Assembly (NCBI GenBank): GCA_900550475.1
Contig: URSA01000023.1
Location: 1 to 28,104, forward strand
Source of the DNA: an uncultured Lachnospiraceae bacterium
GTDB taxonomy: Bacteria > Bacillota > Clostridia > Lachnospirales > Lachnospiraceae
Direction: 5' to 3'
DNA length: 28,104 nucleotides
Shown here: one piece after another, positions 15,027-22,090 of the stretch
How positions within the stretch are numbered: position 1 is the stretch's first letter
How the letters are laid out: every line of letters starts with the position of its first letter
Notes under the pieces: model-generated
What the model was told of the DNA's origin: nothing
The model's database searches: none
Seen by the model: the letters and a program-made list of their open reading frames with translations, nothing else
Program-made: the position numbers and the translations under genes

Positions 15027-16163
15027 TTACAGAATCATCTCTTTTGCGTCCAGATCAGCCTGTGCTCTGGCAAGATCTTCCCGGATCTTCAGGTGCTGTG
15101 GGCAGTGGGTCTCACATTTGCCGCATTTCACGCAGTTCTTCGCCTGCGCCTTCTCGCCGAGTTCCTTCTCCCACTCCCACGATACCAAATTGTAATTGCG
15201 GTACATATGGTAGGTATTCCATGCGGAAAAGCAGCCGGGAATGTTCACACCTGCGGGACAGGGCATGCAGTACCGGCAGCCGGTACAGCCATTCTGCACA
15301 CGGCCGCGCAGCACGGACACCACTTCGTCTATGGTGCCTCTCTCCACATCCGTCAGCGGACGGAACTGCGCAAAGGTCTTGAGATTATCTTCAAGCTGCT
15401 CCATGTCGGACATACCGCTCAGGATCACCTTTACGTTGGGCAGGCTCCCCACCCAGCGGAGGGCAAAGGACGCTGTGCTGGCGTCCGGATCCGCAGCCCG
15501 GAGCCTGTCGGTGATGTCGTCCGAAAACTTTGCAAGGGAGCCTCCCTTGACCGGCTCCATGATCACAAGGGGAATCTGCTTCTGCTCTGTCAGAAGATAT
15601 CCCTTCATTCCCGCCTGCTCCTCCGCATCCATGTAATTGAGCTGGATCTGGCAGAAATCCCAGTCACGGGCGCCGATCATCTCCTCAAACACCTCGTAGG
15701 AGTCGTGGAAGGAGAAGCCCAGATAACGGATCTTTCCCTCGTCCTTCAATCTCTGGCAGAAGTCCACCACGCCCAGCTTCAGCATCTTGTCCCACATTCC
15801 CTTATTCATGGCATGGAGCAGATAAAAATCGATATAATCCGTCTGAAGTCTCTCAAGCTGCTCCGCAAAAATGCGCTCCGCATCCTCCACGCTGTTCACC
15901 AGCCATACAGGCAGCTTTGTTGCAAGATAATAGGAGCTACGGTCATGCTTTTTCAGCGCCCGCCCCACAAACGGCTCACTCTTTCCGTCATGGTACGGAT
16001 AGGCGGTGTCAATGTAGTTCACGCCTGCCTCCAGCGCCCGGTCAAGCATCTTCTGTGCCTGCTCCTCGTCGATTTCACCGTCAGCCCGCTTGGGAAAGCG
16101 CATGCACCCGAAGCCCAGAATCGAGGTTTCGATTCCCAGCTTCTCCATCTTTCTTTTTTCCAT
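15027..16163 (-). CDS. Aldo/keto reductase with C-terminal 4Fe-4S ferredoxin domain
   Basis: 378-aa cytoplasmic oxidoreductase (COG1453 type). The TIM-barrel part has the AKR tetrad: Asp52 and Tyr57 in IDTAYPYH, Lys83 in ATKLP and His117 in FYLLHAMN. The C-terminal 90 residues carry two four-cysteine clusters, Cys293/296/299/302 (CTGCRYCMPCP) and Cys344/347/350/354 (CVKCGKCETHCP), typical of two [4Fe-4S] centres. Electrons could thus pass between ferredoxin-type carriers and a carbonyl substrate; the substrate is unknown. GGAGG lies 9 nt before the start. It sits 18 bp after the CapA-like gene and 6 bp before the AraC gene, forming a three-gene operon. Confidence 0.93.
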   Translation of the reverse strand: MEKRKMEKLGIETSILGFGCMRFPKRADGEIDEEQAQKMLDRALEAGVNYIDTAYPYHDGKSEPFVGRALKKHDRSSYYLATKLPVWLVNSVEDAERIFAEQLERLQTDYIDFYLLHAMNKGMWDKMLKLGVVDFCQRLKDEGKIRYLGFSFHDSYEVFEEMIGARDWDFCQIQLNYMDAEEQAGMKGYLLTEQKQIPLVIMEPVKGGSLAKFSDDITDRLRAADPDASTASFALRWVGSLPNVKVILSGMSDMEQLEDNLKTFAQFRPLTDVERGTIDEVVSVLRGRVQNGCTGCRYCMPCPAGVNIPGCFSAWNTYHMYRNYNLVSWEWEKELGEKAQAKNCVKCGKCETHCPQHLKIREDLARAQADLDAKEMIL

Positions 16164-16181
16164 CGTCCTTATCCTCCATTC

Positions 16182-17324
16182 CTATGGTATATAGCTTCCT
16201 TCCTCGTCAAACGCCACGCCGAAGGGGCTGCTGTACTCATTGATCCTGCCGAGAATCCTTGTGTATTCCCCCCCGTCCGCGGGTGTGGGGCAGAAATCGT
16301 TCCGGTAGGATACGGAGCTGACCGAGCAGGGAATCACCTTCGCCTCCTGCCCCTCCTGCTTTACACCGTCCACAAAGGTAAAGGTCTGTTGGAATATCAT
16401 GGTGTCCTTGTCCTTTGGATTGCGGTTTCCGCCGAAGCAGAAATTTGCCAGTCCGTAGACAATGAAGCGCTCCTTGTATACCTCTACGCCCTGCAGAACA
16501 TGGGCATGGGCGCCAAGTACCAGATCCGCTCCCCAGTCGATGCATTTGTGTCCCAGCTCCTTCTGGTAATCCTCAGGGTAGTTCTCCCTCTCCTCGCCCC
16601 AGTGACAGCAGGCGATCACCAGATTCACCTGTTCCTCCTCGCGCAGATACCGGATCCCATCCTCCAGATACGCCTCCACCGCGTTTCCGTCGTACACCTC
16701 GTTTACGGAGACAAAGCCGATGCGGATGCCCTGTGTCTCATAGATGCCGGTAATATTGTCGTAGGCATACACGATTCCCGCCTCCTCAAAGGCTGCCACC
16801 GTATCATCGCTTCCCTGCTGCCCGTAGTCCAGCCTGTGGTTGTTGCCGAAGCTGACCGCCTCCACGGAGGCTTCCGTCAAAATGCCGATATACTCGGGAT
16901 CACCCTTCATGTTGAACTCTTTTTCCACAAGGTCGTCACAGAAGGTCAGCACGCCCTCAAAATTCACGATAGTCATATCGTCCGCCTCGAAGATGTCCTT
17001 TACATTCTGTAAGAAATAGGCGTTGTCCTTCTTGTCATACATCTCCCGGAAGGTTCCCTCATAGCCCTGCCCCGCGTGGTTTCCAAGCGTCACATCCCCC
17101 GCCGCCGTTATGGTCAGGGTCACGATCTGCGGCTCCGGAACCGTGGTTTCCGTCGCCTCCGCAGGGATTGCCGTTTCCTCTGCCGTTTCCGCGGGATTCT
17201 CCGCCGTGCTCTCCGGGACGGTTCCCTCTGTCGGCACCGCCGCTGAAGGGTCTGCCCCGCAGCCGCACAGCAGAAAAATGAGCATCGCAGCGGACAAAAA
17301 AATTCTTCTTTTTCGTCTTTTCAT
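16182..17324 (-). CDS. CapA-family (PGA_cap metallophosphatase-like) lipoprotein
   Basis: 380-aa secreted lipoprotein with signal peptide and lipobox LLCGC (lipid Cys near 22), then a Pro/Glu/Ala/Thr linker to about residue 65. The domain has the CapA/PGA_cap set: TAAGDVTLGN, VNFEGVLT, SFGNNHRLDYG, CCHWGEE, LGAHAHVLQGVE and YGLANFCFGG. The family has a calcineurin-like metallophosphoesterase fold and includes the poly-gamma-glutamate synthesis protein CapA. No capB or capC is near, so a role in poly-glutamate is not supported; cell-envelope processing is more general. It is the first gene of capA-akr-araC, with GGAG 5 nt before the start. Its promoter region is shared with the divergent two-component system. 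Confidence 0.92.
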   Translation of the reverse strand: MKRRKRRIFLSAAMLIFLLCGCGADPSAAVPTEGTVPESTAENPAETAEETAIPAEATETTVPEPQIVTLTITAAGDVTLGNHAGQGYEGTFREMYDKKDNAYFLQNVKDIFEADDMTIVNFEGVLTFCDDLVEKEFNMKGDPEYIGILTEASVEAVSFGNNHRLDYGQQGSDDTVAAFEEAGIVYAYDNITGIYETQGIRIGFVSVNEVYDGNAVEAYLEDGIRYLREEEQVNLVIACCHWGEERENYPEDYQKELGHKCIDWGADLVLGAHAHVLQGVEVYKERFIVYGLANFCFGGNRNPKDKDTMIFQQTFTFVDGVKQEGQEAKVIPCSVSSVSYRNDFCPTPADGGEYTRILGRINEYSSPFGVAFDEEGSYIP

Positions 17325-17369
17325 TTGTACTCCGTTTCACAAACTCACATTCTTTTTCCTGATTTCTTG

Positions 17370-17398
17370 ATTATAACACATACCCCCCAAAAAATGAA
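17370..17398 (-). promoter_or_regulatory. Promoter of the capA-like operon (extended -10)
   Basis: Minus strand TGTTATAAT gives an extended -10 (17370-17375). At 17 bp the -35 is TTCATT (17393-17398), a poor match that coincides with the first half of the AATGAA direct repeat, so regulator binding could block or assist it. Confidence 0.5.
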
Positions 17399-17408
17399 GA
17401 ATAATGAA
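17393..17408. promoter_or_regulatory. Candidate response-regulator binding site (10-bp direct repeat), copy 1
   Basis: AATGAA occurs twice at exactly 10-bp spacing (17393-17398 and 17403-17408) between the divergent capA-like and response regulator genes. It matches the site at 21904-21919 at 13 of 16 positions. OmpR/PhoB-family regulators bind such helically phased direct repeats. The assignment is inference. Confidence 0.4.
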
Positions 17409-17446
17409 TTTACGGGGCTGATGTAGCAGTTTTTCCCACATTATTG

Positions 17447-17452
17447 TATAAT
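17447..17452 (+). promoter_or_regulatory. -10 element of the two-component operon
   Basis: TATAAT 28 nt before the response regulator start. The -35 position 17 bp upstream reads TAGCAG, a poor match, consistent with an activator-dependent promoter; a candidate activator site lies upstream at 17393-17408. Confidence 0.5.
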
Positions 17453-17480
17453 AAGCCAAACAGATTCCGGAGGAACGATT

Positions 17481-18179
17481 ATGGAACAGAACGCCAAAAT
17501 TCTATTAGTGGACGATGACGCGGAAATCCGTGAGGTCATCCGTATACTCTTGGAAAGCGAGGGCTGTGAAATCGTGGAGGCAGACAGCGGAGCCCGCGCC
17601 GTAGAGATCATGGATAATACCATAGACCTCATCATCATGGATGTGATGATGCCCGGCATATCCGGCATTCAGGCATGCGAGGCGATCCGCAAGCAATATG
17701 TGACCCCCATCCTGTTTCTTACCGCAAAATCCACCGACACCGACAAGGTGATCGGTTTCTCGGCAGGCGGCGATGATTATCTGGTAAAGCCCTTCTCCTA
17801 CACGGAGCTTCTCTCCCGTGTGAAGGCTCTGCTGCGCCGCTGTTACCAGTACACGGGCATTGCCAAGCCCGCTCCCCAGCATATTATCTTTGTCCACGAT
17901 CTTCAGATCGATCTGGACAAACAGCGGGTCATGCGCGGAGATACGGAAATCGAGCTGACGGAGATCGAGTACCAGATTCTGGTGCTTTTGGCATCCAACC
18001 GCCAGAAGGTTTTCTCCGTCCAGAACATCTACGAGAGCGTCTGGAACGAGCCGTACTTCTCCTCCTCCAACAATACCGTGACAGTGCATATCCGAAACCT
18101 GCGCAAAAAGCTGGAGCCCGATATACAGGAGTCAAAATACATTCAGAATGTCTGGGGGCGTGGTTATCGTGTTATATAA
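17481..18179 (+). CDS. OmpR/PhoB-family response regulator (VanR-like)
   Basis: 232-aa cytoplasmic DNA-binding regulator. The receiver domain (1-120) has the acidic pocket Asp11-13, the phospho-acceptor Asp54 in LIIMDVMMPG, Thr81 and Lys103 (VKPF). The C-terminal winged helix (about 135-232) includes ELTEIEYQILVLLASNRQKV and TVTVHIRNLRKKLEPD, and ends YIQNVWGRGYRV. GGAGG is 7 nt before the start. It overlaps the histidine kinase gene by 32 bp, so the pair is co-translated. The local arrangement suggests autoregulation and control of the convergent solute-binding lipoprotein. Confidence 0.94.
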   Translation: MEQNAKILLVDDDAEIREVIRILLESEGCEIVEADSGARAVEIMDNTIDLIIMDVMMPGISGIQACEAIRKQYVTPILFLTAKSTDTDKVIGFSAGGDDYLVKPFSYTELLSRVKALLRRCYQYTGIAKPAPQHIIFVHDLQIDLDKQRVMRGDTEIELTEIEYQILVLLASNRQKVFSVQNIYESVWNEPYFSSSNNTVTVHIRNLRKKLEPDIQESKYIQNVWGRGYRVI

Positions 18180-19533
18180 AGCATTCCATTTTGTAAAGGA
18201 TCATCTTGTCGTAAAACTGGCTCTGGTCGTGACCGTCCTTGCAACGGGAGCCTATTTTCTGATCACTCCCATCCAGTCCCTGTTCTACAATATGTTGGAC
18301 TTCTATTATTATGACTGCGGAAATCTGGAGCGGATCGAGGCGGAATACCGCGTTACGCTTCAGGAATACATCACGGCTCAGAACATCGCCAGCACGGACA
18401 TTGACGCGCTCTATGAGTGGAATGTGGAGAATCCCGATGTCAGCCTGGCGCTCTCGGACGACACCTACATCTACTACATCGTGTACTCGGAGGAGGCTTC
18501 TTCCTCCCTGACCGCCTACAACAACTCCCATGTGCTCAAGGAAAGAAAAAGCTCCTCACTGCTGGCTTCTTATGCGGTTTTTTATCCCTATGACTGTACG
18601 GACGGGGGAACGCTTTTAATCTCGTTGTCCTACTACGGCTCCTCCCATTTTTATCTGGCAGCCTACTATCTTTCCCTGATCATATGCTTGCTTTTGTTCC
18701 TGATCCCGCTGCTTCTGCTCATCCGCAGCAAGATGCACTATATCCAGCAGCTCTCCGGGGATCTGCATATTCTTGAGGGCGGCGATCTGCTTCATCCGGT
18801 AAAGGAGCGGGGCAGTGACGAGCTGTATTATCTCTCCCATGGAATCAACCAGATGCGTCTTGCCATTGTAGAAAAGCAGGAGCAGGCTGCGGCAAATGAC
18901 AAGGCAAACCGTCAGCTTGTAACCTCCTTATCCCACGACCTGCGCACGCCGCTGACCTCCATCATCGGCTATCTGGAGATCATGAAGCAGCATAAATGCA
19001 AGGACGAGAAGCAGTTGGAGGAATTTATTGCAAAGACGCAGGAAAAAGCCTTTGTGATGAAGGAAATCTCAGATAAGCTGTTTGAATATTTTCTGGTGTC
19101 ACAGAAGGTCTCCGAGGAGTACCACATGGAGGATTTCGCGATCCCCGATCTGCTCTCCAGCCTTCTGGACAACCAGATTTTTGACCTGTCAAACCACGGC
19201 TATACGGTGGAGGCTCCCTTTGATGCGGCGGACTTCCACGGCATCTGCCGTATGGATGTGGAATTTATGCAGCGGGTGCTGGACAACATCCTAAGCAACA
19301 TCCGCAAGTATGCCGATCCCACCCTTCCCGTGAAGATCACGGCGTCCGAATCGGGCAAGGTCTTCTCCCTCTGTTTTGAGAACGGCGTGAACGAAGCGCT
19401 TGTCTGCTCGGAAAGCACCGGAATCGGCTTAAAGACTTGCAGGCGGATCATGGCGGAGCACCACGGAGAGCTGATCACTTCCCGCTCCCCGCAGCACTTT
19501 GCCATTGAAATCCGCCTGCCGCTTATCAGGTAG
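18148..19533 (+). CDS. Membrane sensor histidine kinase (VanS-like)
   Basis: 461-aa inner-membrane kinase, partner of the preceding regulator. Membrane segments lie at about 22-42 and 170-193 and enclose an external domain of about 125 residues rich in Tyr and acidic residues, of unknown ligand. HAMP follows at about 194-245, then HisKA with the phospho-His263 in LVTSLSHDLRTPLTSIIGYL, the N box in MQRVLDNILSNIRKYADP and a glycine box STGIGLKTCRRIMAEHHGEL. The ATP-binding part is compact and lacks the usual DxGxG loop in standard form (FENGVNEALVCSE). The ATG at 18148 overlaps the regulator gene; GTG at 18160 or 18169 is also possible. The stop codon lies in the stem of a terminator. Confidence 0.92.
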   Translation: MSGGVVIVLYKAFHFVKDHLVVKLALVVTVLATGAYFLITPIQSLFYNMLDFYYYDCGNLERIEAEYRVTLQEYITAQNIASTDIDALYEWNVENPDVSLALSDDTYIYYIVYSEEASSSLTAYNNSHVLKERKSSSLLASYAVFYPYDCTDGGTLLISLSYYGSSHFYLAAYYLSLIICLLLFLIPLLLLIRSKMHYIQQLSGDLHILEGGDLLHPVKERGSDELYYLSHGINQMRLAIVEKQEQAAANDKANRQLVTSLSHDLRTPLTSIIGYLEIMKQHKCKDEKQLEEFIAKTQEKAFVMKEISDKLFEYFLVSQKVSEEYHMEDFAIPDLLSSLLDNQIFDLSNHGYTVEAPFDAADFHGICRMDVEFMQRVLDNILSNIRKYADPTLPVKITASESGKVFSLCFENGVNEALVCSESTGIGLKTCRRIMAEHHGELITSRSPQHFAIEIRLPLIR

Positions 19534-19567
19534 AGGAGCTTATTCCTGCTCCTCTACATATATTTTT
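19530..19567 (+). terminator. Terminator overlapping both convergent coding ends
   Basis: GTAGAGGAGC and GCTCCTCTAC form a perfect 10-bp stem with an 8-nt loop, followed on the plus strand by ATATATTTTT. The left arm holds the kinase stop codon, and the right arm with the loop encodes the last residues and stop of the convergent lipoprotein gene. The coding ends are only 6 bp apart. Confidence 0.8.
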
Positions 19568-21813
19568 GCCCTGCTCTGAATGATCTGTGCAGTTTCATCC
19601 GCCGTTTTCTGCCCTGCGAAGTACGCTGCCGCTTCCTCCGTCACAATGTTCATCAGACTGCTGTCAATTCTGAGCGTCTGGTTCAGGGAGGTAAGCAGTC
19701 CCATCACCTGATCCACATCCTCCTGTGTCATGGGATGGATCGGAATCTCTACACTTCCCACATAATAGGTATCGTTGTACTCAACCTTGTTGCCGTCCAC
19801 ATCATAATAGTAGGGCGGCTGCATCGCGTCCGCTGCCTTCTTCTCCAGCGCATCCAGGCTGACGGGGAAGTTGTAGACGCTGTCCTGATAGTCCGCCTCC
19901 AGAAAGCTCTTGACAAAGCTCCACGCCGCATCCTGATTTGCGGACTTGGAGGAGATTGCCAGCACCAGAGAAGGGGAGATCGCGGAACCGTTGCCGGATT
20001 CCTCCGGGAAACCGATGAAGGTGATCGGCTCGCCGAACTGTCCCTGACTCAAATACTTCTGATCCGTAAAGGTGCTGACATAGGTCATAAGCAGCGCCGC
20101 CCTGTTATTTCTGTATACGGCGTCAAGCTCGCTCCAGTCCTGCTCGCTGATATTGTCATAATTGATGGTTTCCGGCAGGGTATTCAGGAAGGCCAGAAAC
20201 TGCTTGAAGCTGTCCGTGTCAAATTTGCAGCTTTGGGTATTCCAGTCCAGAAACTCTCCGCCCGATAACTGCATAAAGTTGTTCAGCACTTCGCCTCTGG
20301 TCGCCTGGGAAAATACATCCGTCTCCGCGCCGAGCCCTGCTACAAACTGCTCAAACTGTTCATAGCTCCAGCCCTGATTTTCTCCTACAAGGGAGGTCTT
20401 TCCCACCATGGTGGAAACGCCGAAGGACGGCACCAGCTGATACAACTTTCCATCCACTGCGTAGGCGTCGAAAATGTTGGTCAGATAGCGGCTTTTGTCA
20501 ATGCCGTTGTCCCCGTCCATGAACGGATAGAGATCCGCAAACAATCCCTTTCCGATGTAGCTGTCAATGGGCATATCCGCATTTGACACAATGATATCGG
20601 GAATATTTCCTGCGATCAGGTCCGCATTCATCCTTGTCTGTGCCGCCGTGTTATCGTCGTCCGTGTTATACACAGAGTAATCCGTCACCTTGATGCGGTA
20701 ATCGTCACTTTCCTTATTGAATGAAACCACCCGGCTGAGCAGGGTAGAGTCGATGTAGATGCCTCCCATGGTGAGGGTGATCTTGGTCTTTACGTCCTCG
20801 GGATTTACCTTTGTAAATTTCGAGTAGTGGCTGCTGTTGTCGCTGTCGCTGTAATACTGGGCGTAAAATTCCGTTTCGCTCACCGCACTCAGGTTGTATA
20901 TACTGCTTACGCTCAGGTCGGAATCTACAAAATTCATAAGCTGCACACTGCTGTTATCCGCCAGGTTCAGACCATAGACGCCATCGGAGGAGGTTGTCAG
21001 CAGATCATATCCGATACCGGCATAGAAGCTATAGCCCTCCATGTTCTCCGGCACAACCGCCTCCGAAAACTGTCCGTTTGAAAGATCCAGTTTCTGAAAA
21101 GCAATCCCCTTATCCTGCCAGCTCACAATCGCCACGCTGCCATCCTGCAGCATCACGGCATTATCAATACTATTCTGGGCTTTCAGCATCTTAACCAGAT
21201 TGAGTTCCTCGTCATAGATCAGCACGCTCTGGCTTGTGATCAGCACCAGATTGCCCTTTCCGTCCGAAAGGATCTGGTTCACATAATCTCCGACAGCGCT
21301 GTTCTTATCCATTGCGATATCAGCCGAAGCGATCTCGCTTCCATCGGACATTGCCCTTCTCACGATCCTTTGCACTGCGTTGTAACTGTAATCCTCTTCA
21401 TTGCCGGAGTTTGTTGTCACGGTCTGTACCGCATAGATGTCTCCGTTTGATCCCACAGCAAAAATATTTTCGGAGATACCCGTTTCGCCGCCGTTTTCAA
21501 AGCTGAGCTCCGCATAAGAGAGCTGATTGCCCTCTGTGTCATATACGGCATAGAACAGAACAGCTGCATCGTCCTCATACCTGCCCCCGTTCATATATAA
21601 ACTGCCGTTTGCGTACTGAATGTTATACACATTGCTAAGATTAATGTCCGAGAAGCAGACCTCCTCTTCCTGATATACATACTGCTTTGTTTTCTCCGCA
21701 GCGGTCTCATTTGTCACCGTGCCGCCCGCTCCTGCGCTGCCGCAGCCCCCAAGTGCCAAAGCAGCCGTCAGAAGCAATGCTCCCGCACACCTTGTAAGCG
21801 CTTTTCTTTTCAT
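19540..21813 (-). CDS. Second propeller/solute-binding-protein fusion lipoprotein (orphan)
   Basis: 757-aa surface lipoprotein with lipobox LALGGC (Cys near 24). Residues about 40-330 have propeller-like repeats (GSNGDIYAVQTV, GKGNLVLITSQSVLIYDEE, MLQDGSVAIVSWQDKGIAFQ, SSDGVYGLNLADNSSVQLMN). From about 335 it is a family 1 solute-binding protein (ITLTMGGIYIDSTLLSRVVS, LIAGNIPDIIVSNADMPIDS, WSYEQFEQFVAGLG, PSLVLAISSKSANQDAAWSF). The start at 21813 has GGAG 6 nt upstream; an in-frame ATG lies 12 nt earlier. It shares its plan with the 5200-7257 protein, but no permease genes accompany it. Instead it converges on the two-component system and diverges from a chemoreceptor, so a sensing role is as likely as transport. 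Confidence 0.86.
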   Translation of the reverse strand: MKRKALTRCAGALLLTAALALGGCGSAGAGGTVTNETAAEKTKQYVYQEEEVCFSDINLSNVYNIQYANGSLYMNGGRYEDDAAVLFYAVYDTEGNQLSYAELSFENGGETGISENIFAVGSNGDIYAVQTVTTNSGNEEDYSYNAVQRIVRRAMSDGSEIASADIAMDKNSAVGDYVNQILSDGKGNLVLITSQSVLIYDEELNLVKMLKAQNSIDNAVMLQDGSVAIVSWQDKGIAFQKLDLSNGQFSEAVVPENMEGYSFYAGIGYDLLTTSSDGVYGLNLADNSSVQLMNFVDSDLSVSSIYNLSAVSETEFYAQYYSDSDNSSHYSKFTKVNPEDVKTKITLTMGGIYIDSTLLSRVVSFNKESDDYRIKVTDYSVYNTDDDNTAAQTRMNADLIAGNIPDIIVSNADMPIDSYIGKGLFADLYPFMDGDNGIDKSRYLTNIFDAYAVDGKLYQLVPSFGVSTMVGKTSLVGENQGWSYEQFEQFVAGLGAETDVFSQATRGEVLNNFMQLSGGEFLDWNTQSCKFDTDSFKQFLAFLNTLPETINYDNISEQDWSELDAVYRNNRAALLMTYVSTFTDQKYLSQGQFGEPITFIGFPEESGNGSAISPSLVLAISSKSANQDAAWSFVKSFLEADYQDSVYNFPVSLDALEKKAADAMQPPYYYDVDGNKVEYNDTYYVGSVEIPIHPMTQEDVDQVMGLLTSLNQTLRIDSSLMNIVTEEAAAYFAGQKTADETAQIIQSRAKIYVEEQE

Positions 21814-21816
21814 ACT

Positions 21817-21836
21817 AATCTCCATTCCGCAGACGC
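21817..21836 (-). repeat. Shared 20-nt leader element, copy at the binding-protein gene
   Basis: GCGTCTGCGGAATGGAGATT on the minus strand, identical to 25849-25868 on the plus strand, ending 3 nt before the favoured start codon. It contains the Shine-Dalgarno sequence and an in-frame ATG 12 nt before the favoured one. Confidence 0.85.
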
Positions 21837-21857
21837 ATTTTGGTTCCTTTCGTCCGC
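21829..21857 (-). promoter_or_regulatory. 5'-terminal mRNA hairpin before the binding-protein gene
   Basis: Minus strand GCGGACG (21851-21857) pairs with CGTCTGC (21829-21835) over a 15-nt loop, with one G-T pair. The predicted transcript start is near 21859, so the mRNA would begin with this hairpin, followed by GGAATGGAG and the start codon. Confidence 0.45.
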
Positions 21858-21865
21858 TGTCAAAC

Positions 21866-21893
21866 AGTCTAGCATCAAATATATAAAAATCAA
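21866..21893 (-). promoter_or_regulatory. Candidate promoter of the binding-protein gene
   Basis: Minus strand -35 TTGATT (21888-21893), 16-bp spacer, -10 TAGACT (21866-21871), each 4 of 6 to consensus. It lies 10 bp downstream of the direct repeat at 21904-21919, the position expected for an activator site. Confidence 0.45.
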
Positions 21894-21903
21894 CACTAAA
21901 AAC

Positions 21904-21919
21904 TATGAAGAAATATGAA
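21904..21919. promoter_or_regulatory. Candidate response-regulator binding site (10-bp direct repeat), copy 2
   Basis: TATGAA occurs at 21904-21909 and 21914-21919, spaced 10 bp, in the divergent region between the binding-protein and chemoreceptor genes. It resembles the site before the response regulator (shared core ATGAAGAAxxATGAA). The rest of the 250-bp gap is AT rich, with no gene seen. Confidence 0.4.
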
Positions 21920-22043
21920 GAATTTGTTGCTCATTTTCCATCCATTTTCGCTATTTTTTACGAAAAAAGCCGAAACTTTTTGTGTAAAACATAGAAAATA
22001 CGCTTTTTAAGCATTCTTTCGCCCGATTTTTGCGCAAATATAG

Positions 22044-22049
22044 TATGAT
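22044..22049 (+). promoter_or_regulatory. Possible -10 element of the chemoreceptor gene
   Basis: TATGAT, 42 nt before the GTG start, next to the palindrome TTTGCGCAAA (22029-22038). No good -35 is seen. A small hairpin CTGCC-TTT-GGCAG (22061-22073) precedes the ribosome binding site. Confidence 0.35.
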
Positions 22050-22090
22050 ATTCTTATCAACTGCCTTTGGCAGAAACAGGGGGTACCAGT

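Noticed and set aside
14004..17012. A 1002-codon open frame on the plus strand opposite capA-like, aldo/keto reductase and araC genes
   Set aside because: It runs across three well-supported minus-strand genes and their junctions, has no family signature, and is explained by the codon use of those genes avoiding complementary stops.
21961..22030. Possible sigma-28 (flagellar) promoter before the chemoreceptor, from GCCGAAAC and GCCCGAT
   Set aside because: No TAAA box at the required 14-16 bp upstream of either candidate.
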